From assembly GCF_900167105.1 (NCBI RefSeq), contig NZ_FUXE01000009.1:1-64000 (forward strand): a DNA stretch of 64,000 nucleotides, given 5' to 3'. Shown one piece after another: positions 53,490-61,613 of this stretch. Below the pieces are notes generated by a model. The model did not search any database. It saw only the letters and a list, made by a program, of their open reading frames with translations, and was not told the DNA's origin. The stretch's first letter is position 1. Each line of letters opens with the position of its first letter. The translations under genes and the position numbers were made by a program. Source of the DNA: Porphyromonas circumdentaria. Lineage in GTDB: Bacteria > Bacteroidota > Bacteroidia > Bacteroidales > Porphyromonadaceae.

Positions 53490-54257
53490 ATGATCTATTT
53501 TACCAGTGATGCCCATTTAGGGTCTCCCTACCACAACGACCCCCGCGCTACAGAAATGCGTTTGGTAGCATGGTTAAATCGTATTGCTCACGATGCGGAG
53601 GCCATTTATTTCCTGGGAGATATGTTTGACTTTTGGTACGAATACCGCTATGTGGTACCTAAAGGTTTTGTGCGCTTTCAGGGTAAGATTGCCGAGTTGG
53701 TAGACAAAGGTGTGGAGATACACTTTCTGACAGGCAATCATGATGTATGGATGAAAGACTACTTTCAAAAGGAATTGGGAGTGCAAATCCATTACCAAGC
53801 CATCGAGGTTACGCTAAAGGAGAAACGCTTCCGTTTAGCACACGGAGATGAAGAGTATCGTTACCAAAAAAGAATCAACGACCTTATATATCGTCTCTTT
53901 CGTAATCGTATTGCACAGTTTTTATTCTCTGCCATTCATCCTCGATGGACTGTGGGCTTTGCCCTTGGATGTTCTCTACAAAGCCGTCGCCACGGACAAA
54001 AAGAAAAAGAGGTGGCACATACCACTTATAACCCCTACTTTTCATTGGAGGAAGAATGGCTTGTAAAGTGGGTTAAGCGAAAAGCTCCATTGCATCCTGA
54101 AATAGATTTTTTCCTTTTCGGACATCGCCACCTCCCATTTGACTACCTACTCCCCTCAGGGCAGAGGTTATTGGTCATGGGGGACTGGTACAAAACAGGC
54201 GAATATATTACATGGGATGGGAATGAACTTCTATTAGAAGAAGCCAATCCCATATAA
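53490..54257 (+). CDS. lpxH: UDP-2,3-diacylglucosamine diphosphatase (LpxH-type)
   Basis: LpxH removes UMP from UDP-2,3-diacylglucosamine, giving lipid X in lipid A synthesis, at the membrane surface. The 255-residue protein has the calcineurin-type metal motifs in order: TSDAHLGSP (residues 5-13), FLGDMFDFWYEYRY, LTGNHDVWMKDYF, LAHGDEEYRYQKR, and FFLFGHRHLPFDYLL near the end. A membrane-associating region is AQFLFSAIHPRWTVGFALG. The ATG at 53490 is used rather than a TTG two codons before. It complements lpxK at 36625. Confidence 0.9.
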   Translation: MIYFTSDAHLGSPYHNDPRATEMRLVAWLNRIAHDAEAIYFLGDMFDFWYEYRYVVPKGFVRFQGKIAELVDKGVEIHFLTGNHDVWMKDYFQKELGVQIHYQAIEVTLKEKRFRLAHGDEEYRYQKRINDLIYRLFRNRIAQFLFSAIHPRWTVGFALGCSLQSRRHGQKEKEVAHTTYNPYFSLEEEWLVKWVKRKAPLHPEIDFFLFGHRHLPFDYLLPSGQRLLVMGDWYKTGEYITWDGNELLLEEANPI

Positions 54258-54294
54258 ATCAAACTATATTTTTTAATCCTTTAATCACAAAAAC

Positions 54295-55671
54295 ATGAAA
54301 CAAATCATCTCTCAGATAGTGCTTCCAGCTATCTTAATTTGCGTAGGACTTATTACTTCTTGTGGTCCTAAAAAGAAGGAACCTCGCACCCTTCAGTTAT
54401 CTGAATCCTCTCTAACCCTATCAATCGGAGAGAGTAAGACACTAGTGCTAACTGGCCATGGTAAAGAGGATAAAATCTTTTGGTCGGTCGATAAACCAAC
54501 AATAGCTACAGTAGAAAATGGGAAAGTGACTGCCAAATCAATTGGAGAAGCCATCGTTACAGTACGAGTAGACTGTCCTTGTGGAAAAACAAAGCAATTA
54601 AACTGCCAAGTTATTGTACAGAAAGGGAATACCCCCTATATCCAATTTGAAGATGCTAACCTAAAACGTCTCATTTTAGAGCGATACAGCAGTATAGACA
54701 AAGATAAAAATGGAGAGATAACACCTCAAGAAGCTGAAGAAGTAAAATCTCTGTTATTTGAGTTTAATACTAAAGAAGAGATTGCAGAAAAAGATAAAAT
54801 CAAAAGTCTCAGAGGGCTTGAGCATTTTGTCAACCTTGACTCATTAGGACTTAAAAACCAATTCGTAACGGACGCTTCGCCCATTTTCAAATTAAAGCAT
54901 TTAACCTATCTGCACTTAGGGAACAATGATGTCGCAGCACTTGACATCTCTTCGATGAAAAAGTTAGTAGACCTCCGCGCCTATGGGAACATTCGTCTAC
55001 AAAAGTTAGACCTTTCGCACAACGGGGAGCTAAGAGAACTCTATCTACAAAATGTATCTGTAGCTCGACTCGATTTAACTCCTCTAAAAAAACTAACCAA
55101 AGCACTCCTCAACAAAGGAGCGTTGGAACGAGTAGAATTCTCGAACTTACCTCTTTTAGAACGTATAGATATGGTAGAGAACCGACTCACAGAGGTAACC
55201 GCAAAAAATCTTCCACAATTAAAAGAGCTACATGCCAACAGCAATGGGATCAATAAAGTAGAGTTGAAAAACTTACCCCGATTGGAACGCCTTAATCTGT
55301 ATAGTAATGAATTGTGCCAAATAGATCTTTCGGAACTCTCCAAAATAAAGTTCCTTTTCCTTTTCAACAATCCGTTGGAGTCATTGGATCTATCGCAACA
55401 GAAAGAACTCTTCCAACTATTTGTTAGCAACACGCTCTTAGAAATATTGGATTTAGGGAAAAGCTCTGCCATCGCATCTATTGAAGCTATCAATATGTCT
55501 AAGCTAAAGAGTATCAACCTGCGCAACAAAGGCTATAATGAAGAGGCAGAGTACTTTATTGCAGAGAATAATAATGCTCTTGAAAAAGTCTTGGTAGACA
55601 CTGGAGCCGAAGAGGTGCACGTGCGCAAACTGTTTGAGCACAATGCGAAAGTTGCGGTCGAAGCGGAATAG
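54295..55671 (+). CDS. Lipoprotein with Ig-like (BIG2) domain, EF-hand-like loop and leucine-rich repeats
   Basis: A 458-residue surface or periplasmic lipoprotein. Lipobox LITSC (Cys23) follows the signal. Residues about 35-105 are a bacterial Ig-like domain of the BIG2 type (LTLSIGESKTLVLTGHGKED; KPTIATVENGKVTAKSIGEA). Then SIDKDKNGEITPQEAEEVK resembles an EF-hand or dockerin-like calcium loop. From about 170 there are internalin-like leucine-rich repeats of about 21-23 residues (LTYLHLGNNDVAALDISSMK; LVDLRAYGNIRLQKLDLSHN; LERLNLYSNELCQIDLSELS). No T9SS sorting domain is present. A role in binding proteins or host surfaces is inference. Confidence 0.85.
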   Translation: MKQIISQIVLPAILICVGLITSCGPKKKEPRTLQLSESSLTLSIGESKTLVLTGHGKEDKIFWSVDKPTIATVENGKVTAKSIGEAIVTVRVDCPCGKTKQLNCQVIVQKGNTPYIQFEDANLKRLILERYSSIDKDKNGEITPQEAEEVKSLLFEFNTKEEIAEKDKIKSLRGLEHFVNLDSLGLKNQFVTDASPIFKLKHLTYLHLGNNDVAALDISSMKKLVDLRAYGNIRLQKLDLSHNGELRELYLQNVSVARLDLTPLKKLTKALLNKGALERVEFSNLPLLERIDMVENRLTEVTAKNLPQLKELHANSNGINKVELKNLPRLERLNLYSNELCQIDLSELSKIKFLFLFNNPLESLDLSQQKELFQLFVSNTLLEILDLGKSSAIASIEAINMSKLKSINLRNKGYNEEAEYFIAENNNALEKVLVDTGAEEVHVRKLFEHNAKVAVEAE

Positions 55672-55693
55672 TCTTTAATCCCATAAATTTTAG

Positions 55694-55731
55694 AGCAGAA
55701 GAGACCACACAAAGGTATCTTCTGCTTTTTT
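55694..55731 (+). terminator. Terminator after the LRR lipoprotein gene
   Basis: AGCAGAAGA (55694-55702) pairs with TCTTCTGCT (55718-55726), followed by TTTTT. It lies 23 bases after the stop. A TAACTTTG box at 55747-55754 shortly behind it is a possible promoter element for recO, very close to its ATG. Confidence 0.8.
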
Positions 55732-55761
55732 ATTCGTACAGATGCTTAACTTTGCTTCATT

Positions 55762-56490
55762 ATGTTACTATCCACTCGTGCCATAGTCCTCTCAAAACAT
55801 CCCTACAGTGACAACTTTTGTATCGCCCACTTATTTACAGAAAGTATGGGAATGATGGGCTACCGTATTCCACTTGGGTCTGGGAATAAAAAAGGTAAAG
55901 CGCAAAACTTACGGCGACTAATAGCACCTTTGAGCGAACTGCAGATTATTGCAGAGCATAGAGAAGGTAGAGCTTTACAAGAAATCAAAGAAGCAGAACA
56001 CGCTAGAATACGTTTAAATCTACTCAGCCATCCCGTCAAACTTTCCATCGCTCATTTTCTATCGGAAGTACTTACACATATCTTAAGAGATATTCCTGGA
56101 GAGGAGGAGTTATTTGCCTATATTACCCACTCTTTAGATGTATTAGAGGAATGCCATTTGGGTACTGCCAACTTCCATCTAACTTTTTTATATCATTTAC
56201 TAGACTTCGTCGGCATTGCCCCCTCGCAATATCACTCTCATTTTCCTCGAGGATGGTTTGATCTTGCCGAAGCTCGCTTTGTGGAGCGTGCTCCTTTAAG
56301 CCCTTGTATTCCTCCCGAAGAAGTTTATTTTTTGCCGACATTTCAACGGATTACCTATAAAAACATGTCAGTCTTCCACTTCTCTGTAACGGAAAGAAGA
56401 CGCATCCTAAACTATCTTCTCACCTATTACTCTCTGCATTTTGCCCATGTAGGACAGCTTTCCTCTCCCGAGGTTTTATCTCTCTTATAG
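55762..56490 (+). CDS. recO: DNA repair protein RecO
   Basis: RecO works with RecR to load RecA on SSB-covered single strands. The 242-residue protein opens with the RecO OB-fold pattern (LLSTRAIVLSKHPYSDNFCI, then HLFTESMGMMGYRIPLGSGN, LIAPLSELQIIAEHREGRAL). A helical section (ARIRLNLLSHPVKLSIAHFL) and a C-terminal part with PLSPCIPPEEVYF follow, as in Bacteroidota RecO, which lack the full zinc-finger Cys set. Its downstream neighbour is the CRISPR leader, 294 bases to the first repeat. Confidence 0.88.
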   Translation: MLLSTRAIVLSKHPYSDNFCIAHLFTESMGMMGYRIPLGSGNKKGKAQNLRRLIAPLSELQIIAEHREGRALQEIKEAEHARIRLNLLSHPVKLSIAHFLSEVLTHILRDIPGEEELFAYITHSLDVLEECHLGTANFHLTFLYHLLDFVGIAPSQYHSHFPRGWFDLAEARFVERAPLSPCIPPEEVYFLPTFQRITYKNMSVFHFSVTERRRILNYLLTYYSLHFAHVGQLSSPEVLSLL

Positions 56491-56748
56491 TAGAGATGAA
56501 ACAACACTCTCCTCCGCTAAAAAATTGCTTCTCGGGCTAAAACATCAATTTCTCGAGGCACTTTTTTATACAAGAACTGTATGTAAGTTTGCCAGAAATA
56601 ATAGAGATTTCTGACATTGTTGGGAAGTCCAATGCTAATTTGCTATTCTCAAATAGGATTTAAAGTTGTCGAATCTCAAGCATTTTCATAGAATTAGATA
56701 TCGACGATTTTTCACTAAGAGAAACAACACTTTTTTCTTTTAAAGCCC

Positions 56749-56780
56749 TTGTATTTTCGTCTTTTTTTCTTGTAACTTTG
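56749..56780 (+). promoter_or_regulatory. CRISPR leader promoter
   Basis: TTG (56749-56751), 21 bases, then TAACTTTG (56773-56780), a full match to the Bacteroidota consensus. The box ends 4 bases before the first repeat (56785), so transcription would begin within or just before repeat 1. The rest of the leader (56491-56748) is AT-rich and contains no gene. Confidence 0.7.
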
Positions 56781-56784
56781 CGGG

Positions 56785-58507
56785 GTACTAATCGCACTAT
56801 AATAGAATTGAAACTTCTTGTAGTATTTAGCAAGATTTTCGACAATGAGTACTAATCGCACTATAATAGAATTGAAACGGGTTGGGACTTGTGTTAAGAG
56901 AAGTAAAAGATACGTACTAATCGCACTATAATAGAATTGAAACCCTTTTGACAATAACTTTACAGAGACTTATATAAGGTACTAATCGCACTATAATAGA
57001 ATTGAAACTCTCTAAGTGTGTTACATACACATCTTTAGGGTACCGTACTAATCGCACTATAATAGAATTGAAACCGCGAAGCGCGGAGCGAAAAAAATGT
57101 TCTGCCTCTGTACTAATCGCACTATAATAGAATTGAAACTAAACTTCAATCATGATTATTTCATGGGGTGTTTTAGTACTAATCGCACTATAATAGAATT
57201 GAAACGATATAAGCATGACTATGTATGTTCTTTCTTTCTTAAGTACTAATCGCACTATAATAGAATTGAAACTGTTAATCCTTTCTGCGTGTTTCTTAGC
57301 TATATCAGTACTAATCGCACTATAATAGAATTGAAACCTATTGAGGCTATCTCTAAGAAGCTTGTCGATGAGTACTAATCGCACTATAATAGAATTGAAA
57401 CTTGCAGACCCCCTCTACTGCTATTTATGACGGCATGGTACTAATCGCACTATAATAGAATTGAAACCTCTTGACCTTTCAACCGCTTCAGCTATCTATA
57501 TGTACTAATCGCACTATAATAGAATTGAAACTAAGCATAGATACAGACTTCTGTATCGCAAGAGTGTACTAATCGCACTATAATAGAATTGAAACTGATT
57601 TAGTTGTAATGGTAGGGAAGTTTGTAGGGCGTACTAATCGCACTATAATAGAATTGAAACAAGCGATTGTGTAATTCGAGTACTAAATTCTTGTAGTACT
57701 AATCGCACTATAATAGAATTGAAACCGAGTTTGATAAAAGACTTGGAGGGCTCGGGGCGATAGTACTAATCGCACTATAATAGAATTGAAACATTATGTA
57801 GCCATGCTCTTTTACTTCGAGGTTAAGTACTAATCGCACTATAATAGAATTGAAACCTAACCCTCGCTCGTTACAGCGAGTTTACAATAAGTACTAATCG
57901 CACTATAATAGAATTGAAACATATGCCTTAAAAGGAAGCGCGGCTATACGCTTGGTACTAATCGCACTATAATAGAATTGAAACAAAATCCTCTGACATA
58001 AAATTACCGCAACATAAGTGTACTAATCGCACTATAATAGAATTGAAACTCCTTAATAAACATGAGATAAGAAGGTTTGACATACGTACTAATCGCACTA
58101 TAATAGAATTGAAACTCAAGGCTCGCCTGCTGGTAAGATTGCGAACAATGTACTAATCGCACTATAATAGAATTGAAACTTTTGCAATGTGTCAAAATGG
58201 CAATAGCGCGCTTCGTACTAATCGCACTATAATAGAATTGAAACTGTTCCCTCAAACCCCGTAGGAGCAGAAGAGGTAGAGTACTAATCGCACTATAATA
58301 GAATTGAAACGACTTTGGGCTGCTGGGTATCCCTTTATTTTTAGGTGGTACTAATCGCACTATAATAGAATTGAAACCCTAAAAGCGCGAGATGGACGGA
58401 TGTTACCAGGATTGTACTAATCGCACTATAATAGAATTGAAACGGATTGAAGCGGAAGAGCTCTTCCCGCCCCTCTGGTACTAATCGCACTATAATAGAA
58501 TTGAAAC
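56785..58507 (+). CRISPR. CRISPR array, 27 identical 30-bp repeats, 26 spacers
   Basis: The repeat is 30 bp, GTACTAATCG-CACTATAATA-GAATTGAAAC, and every one of the 27 copies appears identical, including the last (58478-58507). Spacers are 34-37 bp (repeat starts 56785, 56849, 56914, 56979, 57045, 57110, 57176, 57243 and on to 58478). The GAATTGAAAC end is the 5' handle form (ATTGAAAC) found in class 1 systems, mainly I-B and III. This and the promoter at 56749 place the leader on the left. Transcript would be plus strand. No cas gene lies between 1 and 64000, so the interference and adaptation proteins must be elsewhere. All 26 spacers differ by eye. Confidence 0.98.
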
Positions 58508-58564
58508 AGTGAGGGAGAATAGATTATAATTCCCCTTTGAGACCAGTAGCTATTAGCAATAGCC

Positions 58565-59785
58565 CTAAAAAAGGTGTAACTGCAAGGCAAATCCTAGCTC
58601 TAACAAAAGATAAAAGGGCGTTTTTGTGTTGAGTATCGCACTGTTGTTGCATAGAGGTTGCACACCCCAAGCCCCGCTTAAGCCCCCAAAAAAGCGCATA
58701 CTACGATGGGGAAGAAAATAGTAATCGAAAAAAAACCTACTTCCTAACTCTGAAACAAAATCCATTTGCACTTCCCCCCAAGGGCTCAAAAAATTCCAAT
58801 AGATAGAGAAACCACAAGCCAACCTCTTTAGCATCAAATAGGATCTTACAGTTTCAAGTCCGAAAAACAACGAGGGCTCCCTAACATTAGTTTTATGGGT
58901 AAAAAATCCTGCTGTAGCTCCCAACGAACCCAAAGAAGCAGAATCTCTATCGTACAAATAAGAGAAACTCAGAGATGAACGAACAGTACTGACACACCCA
59001 CTCTGTCGAGAAAAAAGAGTTCCAGAACTTCCTTGATAGGTCAGAGCAAAAGGGGTTAACTCTTGCCAGTTTACAAAAAAAGTGGCCTTATCAAGAGGTC
59101 TTTGATAAATAATATCACTTAGCCAATATCCCATCTGTGCAGAGAGTATACCTACACCAGCCCCTGCAAAAACATCGGTAAGCCAATGTCGATTATTAAG
59201 AACTCTACTAATTCCCGTAACAACAGCCATCGAATAGGTCACAGCAGAAAGATAAGGATAACGATTTCCGTACTCCAAATCAAAGAGTTCCGCTCCTAAA
59301 AAAGCGGTAGCTGTGTGTCCTGAGGGAAAAGAGTTTCGAGCAGAATAATCGGGGCGCAAGCGTCCTACAGAATACTTAATGCCATTTACGAATATAGCAG
59401 AAAGAGCTCCTGCAAAGGCATCGGCCGTTAAAAGATGAAGGAGATTATCACTTCGTCCCTGTACCCCTGTTACTCCCATTGAGAGTTGCGCTGCTAAGGG
59501 GAGATATTGTAAATAATCATCGTAGTGGTAACGAAAATCAGGTATATGATTTTGGCGCGTGTCATACATTGTCTGATCTGCTGCACGAGCAACGAAGGAG
59601 GCCACCCCAAAAGGCAATACCTGTAGAGATATATTAAGATAGGGTTTAGATAGCGAAAGAGTATCTTGTAAAAAAGAGACTTTCTCCTGAGCCCCCATAA
59701 ATTTGGGAGAGAAGAGGGTAAGACAAGCAATCAAAAAGATCTGTAGAGACCTTAGTTGCGTACGTAAACAGCCTCTTTTATACAT
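58565..59785 (-). CDS. PAP2-superfamily phosphatase with C-terminal beta-rich domain
   Basis: A 406-residue protein with a signal peptide (IFLIACLTLFSPKFMGA) and a PAP2 (type 2 phosphatidic acid phosphatase) domain. The triad motifs are KYSVGRLRPD (about 138-147), FPSGHTATAF (about 154) and SRVLNNRHWLTDV (about 195). Membrane helices surround them. From about 245 the last 160 residues alternate in beta fashion (TVRSSLSFSYLYDRDSASLG; LKRLACGFSIYWNFLSPWGE) and end in LQLHLF, like an outer-membrane strand. Lipid A phosphatases of this kind are known in P. gingivalis; whether this one acts on lipid A or undecaprenyl-PP is inference. It overlaps the acetyltransferase gene by 34 bases. Confidence 0.88.
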   Translation of the reverse strand: MYKRGCLRTQLRSLQIFLIACLTLFSPKFMGAQEKVSFLQDTLSLSKPYLNISLQVLPFGVASFVARAADQTMYDTRQNHIPDFRYHYDDYLQYLPLAAQLSMGVTGVQGRSDNLLHLLTADAFAGALSAIFVNGIKYSVGRLRPDYSARNSFPSGHTATAFLGAELFDLEYGNRYPYLSAVTYSMAVVTGISRVLNNRHWLTDVFAGAGVGILSAQMGYWLSDIIYQRPLDKATFFVNWQELTPFALTYQGSSGTLFSRQSGCVSTVRSSLSFSYLYDRDSASLGSLGATAGFFTHKTNVREPSLFFGLETVRSYLMLKRLACGFSIYWNFLSPWGEVQMDFVSELGSRFFFDYYFLPHRSMRFFGGLSGAWGVQPLCNNSAILNTKTPFYLLLELGFALQLHLF

Positions 59786-60294
59786 GCTACATAATTGGGA
59801 ATGAGATGTTCCTCTACCGAAGAGGTCCCTAAAAGATACATTGGTACCTCGGGATAGTTTGCCCCATAAGCAGGCTGTACATAGTCCCTCGAGAGAAGCA
59901 TGAAAGAATTACGAAGATAAAAATTAAGTCTTCGCTCTGTAAGAGTATCCACTGGATGCTCTACCTCCAGAACAAGAGGTTTTCCCCGCTCTCTAACGAA
60001 GTCACAAATCTTTTCTAAAAAAATCTGGCCTCTTCCACCTCCTCGGCAGCTTGGGAAAAGGGCAAAATGTTCTCCATAAAAGAAAGAACCTAAGTTCCAA
60101 AGAGAAAAAAAACCCAATAAAGTTTTCCCTTGATACAAAAGGAAAAAAGTAAAACGAGACTCCGAGGCAAGCAACTGCTCAAAATCTCCCCAAGCTCTAC
60201 GCTCTGACGGAGGAAAAGCCTCCTCCATCAGAGAGCGAACTTGCAACAAGACATCTTTCTGTGCAGGATCGTAAGGCAGAAAACAAAACTCCAT
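59752..60294 (-). CDS. GNAT-family N-acetyltransferase
   Basis: A 180-residue cytosolic protein. The fold pattern is LMEEAFPPSERRAWGDFEQL near residue 22, TFFLLYQGKTLLGFFSLW (beta 2-3), EHFALFPSCRGGGRGQIFLE with the acetyl-CoA loop RGGGRG (about 85-90), VLEVEHPVDTLTERRLNFYL, and NSFMLLSRDYVQPAYGANYP. The substrate is unknown. It lies 14 bases after pgk, and its 3' end overlaps the PAP2 start by 34 bases. The overlap is large but both reading frames have strong family features. Confidence 0.85.
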   Translation of the reverse strand: MEFCFLPYDPAQKDVLLQVRSLMEEAFPPSERRAWGDFEQLLASESRFTFFLLYQGKTLLGFFSLWNLGSFFYGEHFALFPSCRGGGRGQIFLEKICDFVRERGKPLVLEVEHPVDTLTERRLNFYLRNSFMLLSRDYVQPAYGANYPEVPMYLLGTSSVEEHLIPNYVACIKEAVYVRN

Positions 60295-60308
60295 TACAGA
60301 AAAGATTT

Positions 60309-61565
60309 TTATTGTTCAACGGCGGCAATTCCAGGTAGTATTTTGCCTTCAATAGCTTCCAACAAAGCACCCCCTCCAGTGGAGACATAAGATACTCTCT
60401 CTGCCACATTGAAGAGATGAGCACAAGCTACGCTATCGCCTCCCCCCACAAGAGAGTAAGCTCCCTTCTCGGTAGCCTTGGCAATAGACTCTGCCAAAGC
60501 CTTAGAACCCTCTCTGAAATTACTCATTTCAAAAACACCAGCTGGCCCATTCCAAAGAATTGTTTTTGCCGACATAATAGCCTCTTCGTAGATTTTAGCC
60601 GTTTCAGGACCTACGTCCAATCCCATCCAACCCTCTGGGATCTGATTTACTGGAGAAAATTGGGTCTGAGCATCATTACTGAAAGCATCTGCAATCTTCG
60701 AGTCTACAGGAAGGACTAAACAAACGCCTTTCTCCTTTGCTCTCTCTACGACAGAACGAGCCACCTCTAACTTATCATCTTCACAGAGAGAATTACCAAT
60801 CTTCCCGCCAAAAGCCTTCGCAAAAGTAAAACTCATTCCTCCTGTGATAATAAGAGTATCCACCTTATCCAAAAGATTTTCTATAATATCAATTTTTGAA
60901 GAGACCTTAGATCCTCCCATTATAGCTACAAAAGGACGCTGAATGTCGTTAAGCACACGCTCTACAGCCTTTACTTCTTGTTGCATCAAGAAGCCAAACA
61001 TTTTATGCTCATGATCAAAAAAATCGGCAATCAAAGCAGTGGATGCATGCGCTCTGTGTGCAGTACCAAAGGCATCATTAACGTAGCAGTCGACCATTGA
61101 AGCCAAACGTTGTGCAAAAGCCTTTTGACGCTCTTTTGCCTTTTTCTTAGCCTCTTTCTTTTCTTCTTCAGAGATGTTGTCTGCTAAGCCTCTTGGTTTG
61201 CCCTCTTCTTCCTCGTAGAAGCGAAGATTTTCCAAAAGCAACACCTCTCCATCTTTTAGAGCATCAATTGCCATTTCCACTTTCTCTCCTACAGAATCTC
61301 CCACAAAAGCGACCTTTTTACCCAATAGTTCAGAAAGATGAGGCACTAAGTGGCGCATCGAAAGAGCATCACTCACACCCTTTGGACGTCCTAAATGTGA
61401 TGCTATAACCAGACGTCCTCCGTCATTAATAACCTTTTGAAGCGTGGGCAAAGCAGCACGCATACGGGTATCGTCCGTTATAACCATCGCTTCATTGAGG
61501 GGTACGTTAAAATCTACACGTACAAAAGTTCTCTTGCCAGAGAAATCAAAATCCTGTATATTCAT
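60309..61565 (-). CDS. pgk: Phosphoglycerate kinase
   Basis: Pgk makes ATP from ADP and 1,3-bisphosphoglycerate in glycolysis. The 418-residue protein has the N-terminal [20 protein letters not shown] (about 15-34), [95 protein letters not shown], and [13 protein letters not shown] near the end. All catalytic landmarks are present. [21 protein letters not shown] insertion in the N-domain is charged. It follows the TPR gene by 48 bases. Confidence 0.98.
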   Translation of the reverse strand: MNIQDFDFSGKRTFVRVDFNVPLNEAMVITDDTRMRAALPTLQKVINDGGRLVIASHLGRPKGVSDALSMRHLVPHLSELLGKKVAFVGDSVGEKVEMAIDALKDGEVLLLENLRFYEEEEGKPRGLADNISEEEKKEAKKKAKERQKAFAQRLASMVDCYVNDAFGTAHRAHASTALIADFFDHEHKMFGFLMQQEVKAVERVLNDIQRPFVAIMGGSKVSSKIDIIENLLDKVDTLIITGGMSFTFAKAFGGKIGNSLCEDDKLEVARSVVERAKEKGVCLVLPVDSKIADAFSNDAQTQFSPVNQIPEGWMGLDVGPETAKIYEEAIMSAKTILWNGPAGVFEMSNFREGSKALAESIAKATEKGAYSLVGGGDSVACAHLFNVAERVSYVSTGGGALLEAIEGKILPGIAAVEQ

Positions 61566-61613
61566 AGCTATAAACTAACTTTTCATCGTAATCACTCAGC
61601 AGTTCCTATACCG

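Noticed and set aside
57075-57109. Spacer containing CGCGAAGCGCGGAGCG as a self-targeting spacer
   Set aside because: I found no matching protospacer elsewhere in the window; a genome search is needed before any claim.
56715-58360. Minus-strand frames across the CRISPR array with repeated FQFYYSAIST-like segments
   Set aside because: These are translations of the CRISPR repeat (the reverse of GAATTGAAAC) in frames kept open by repeat-spacer lengths; not proteins.
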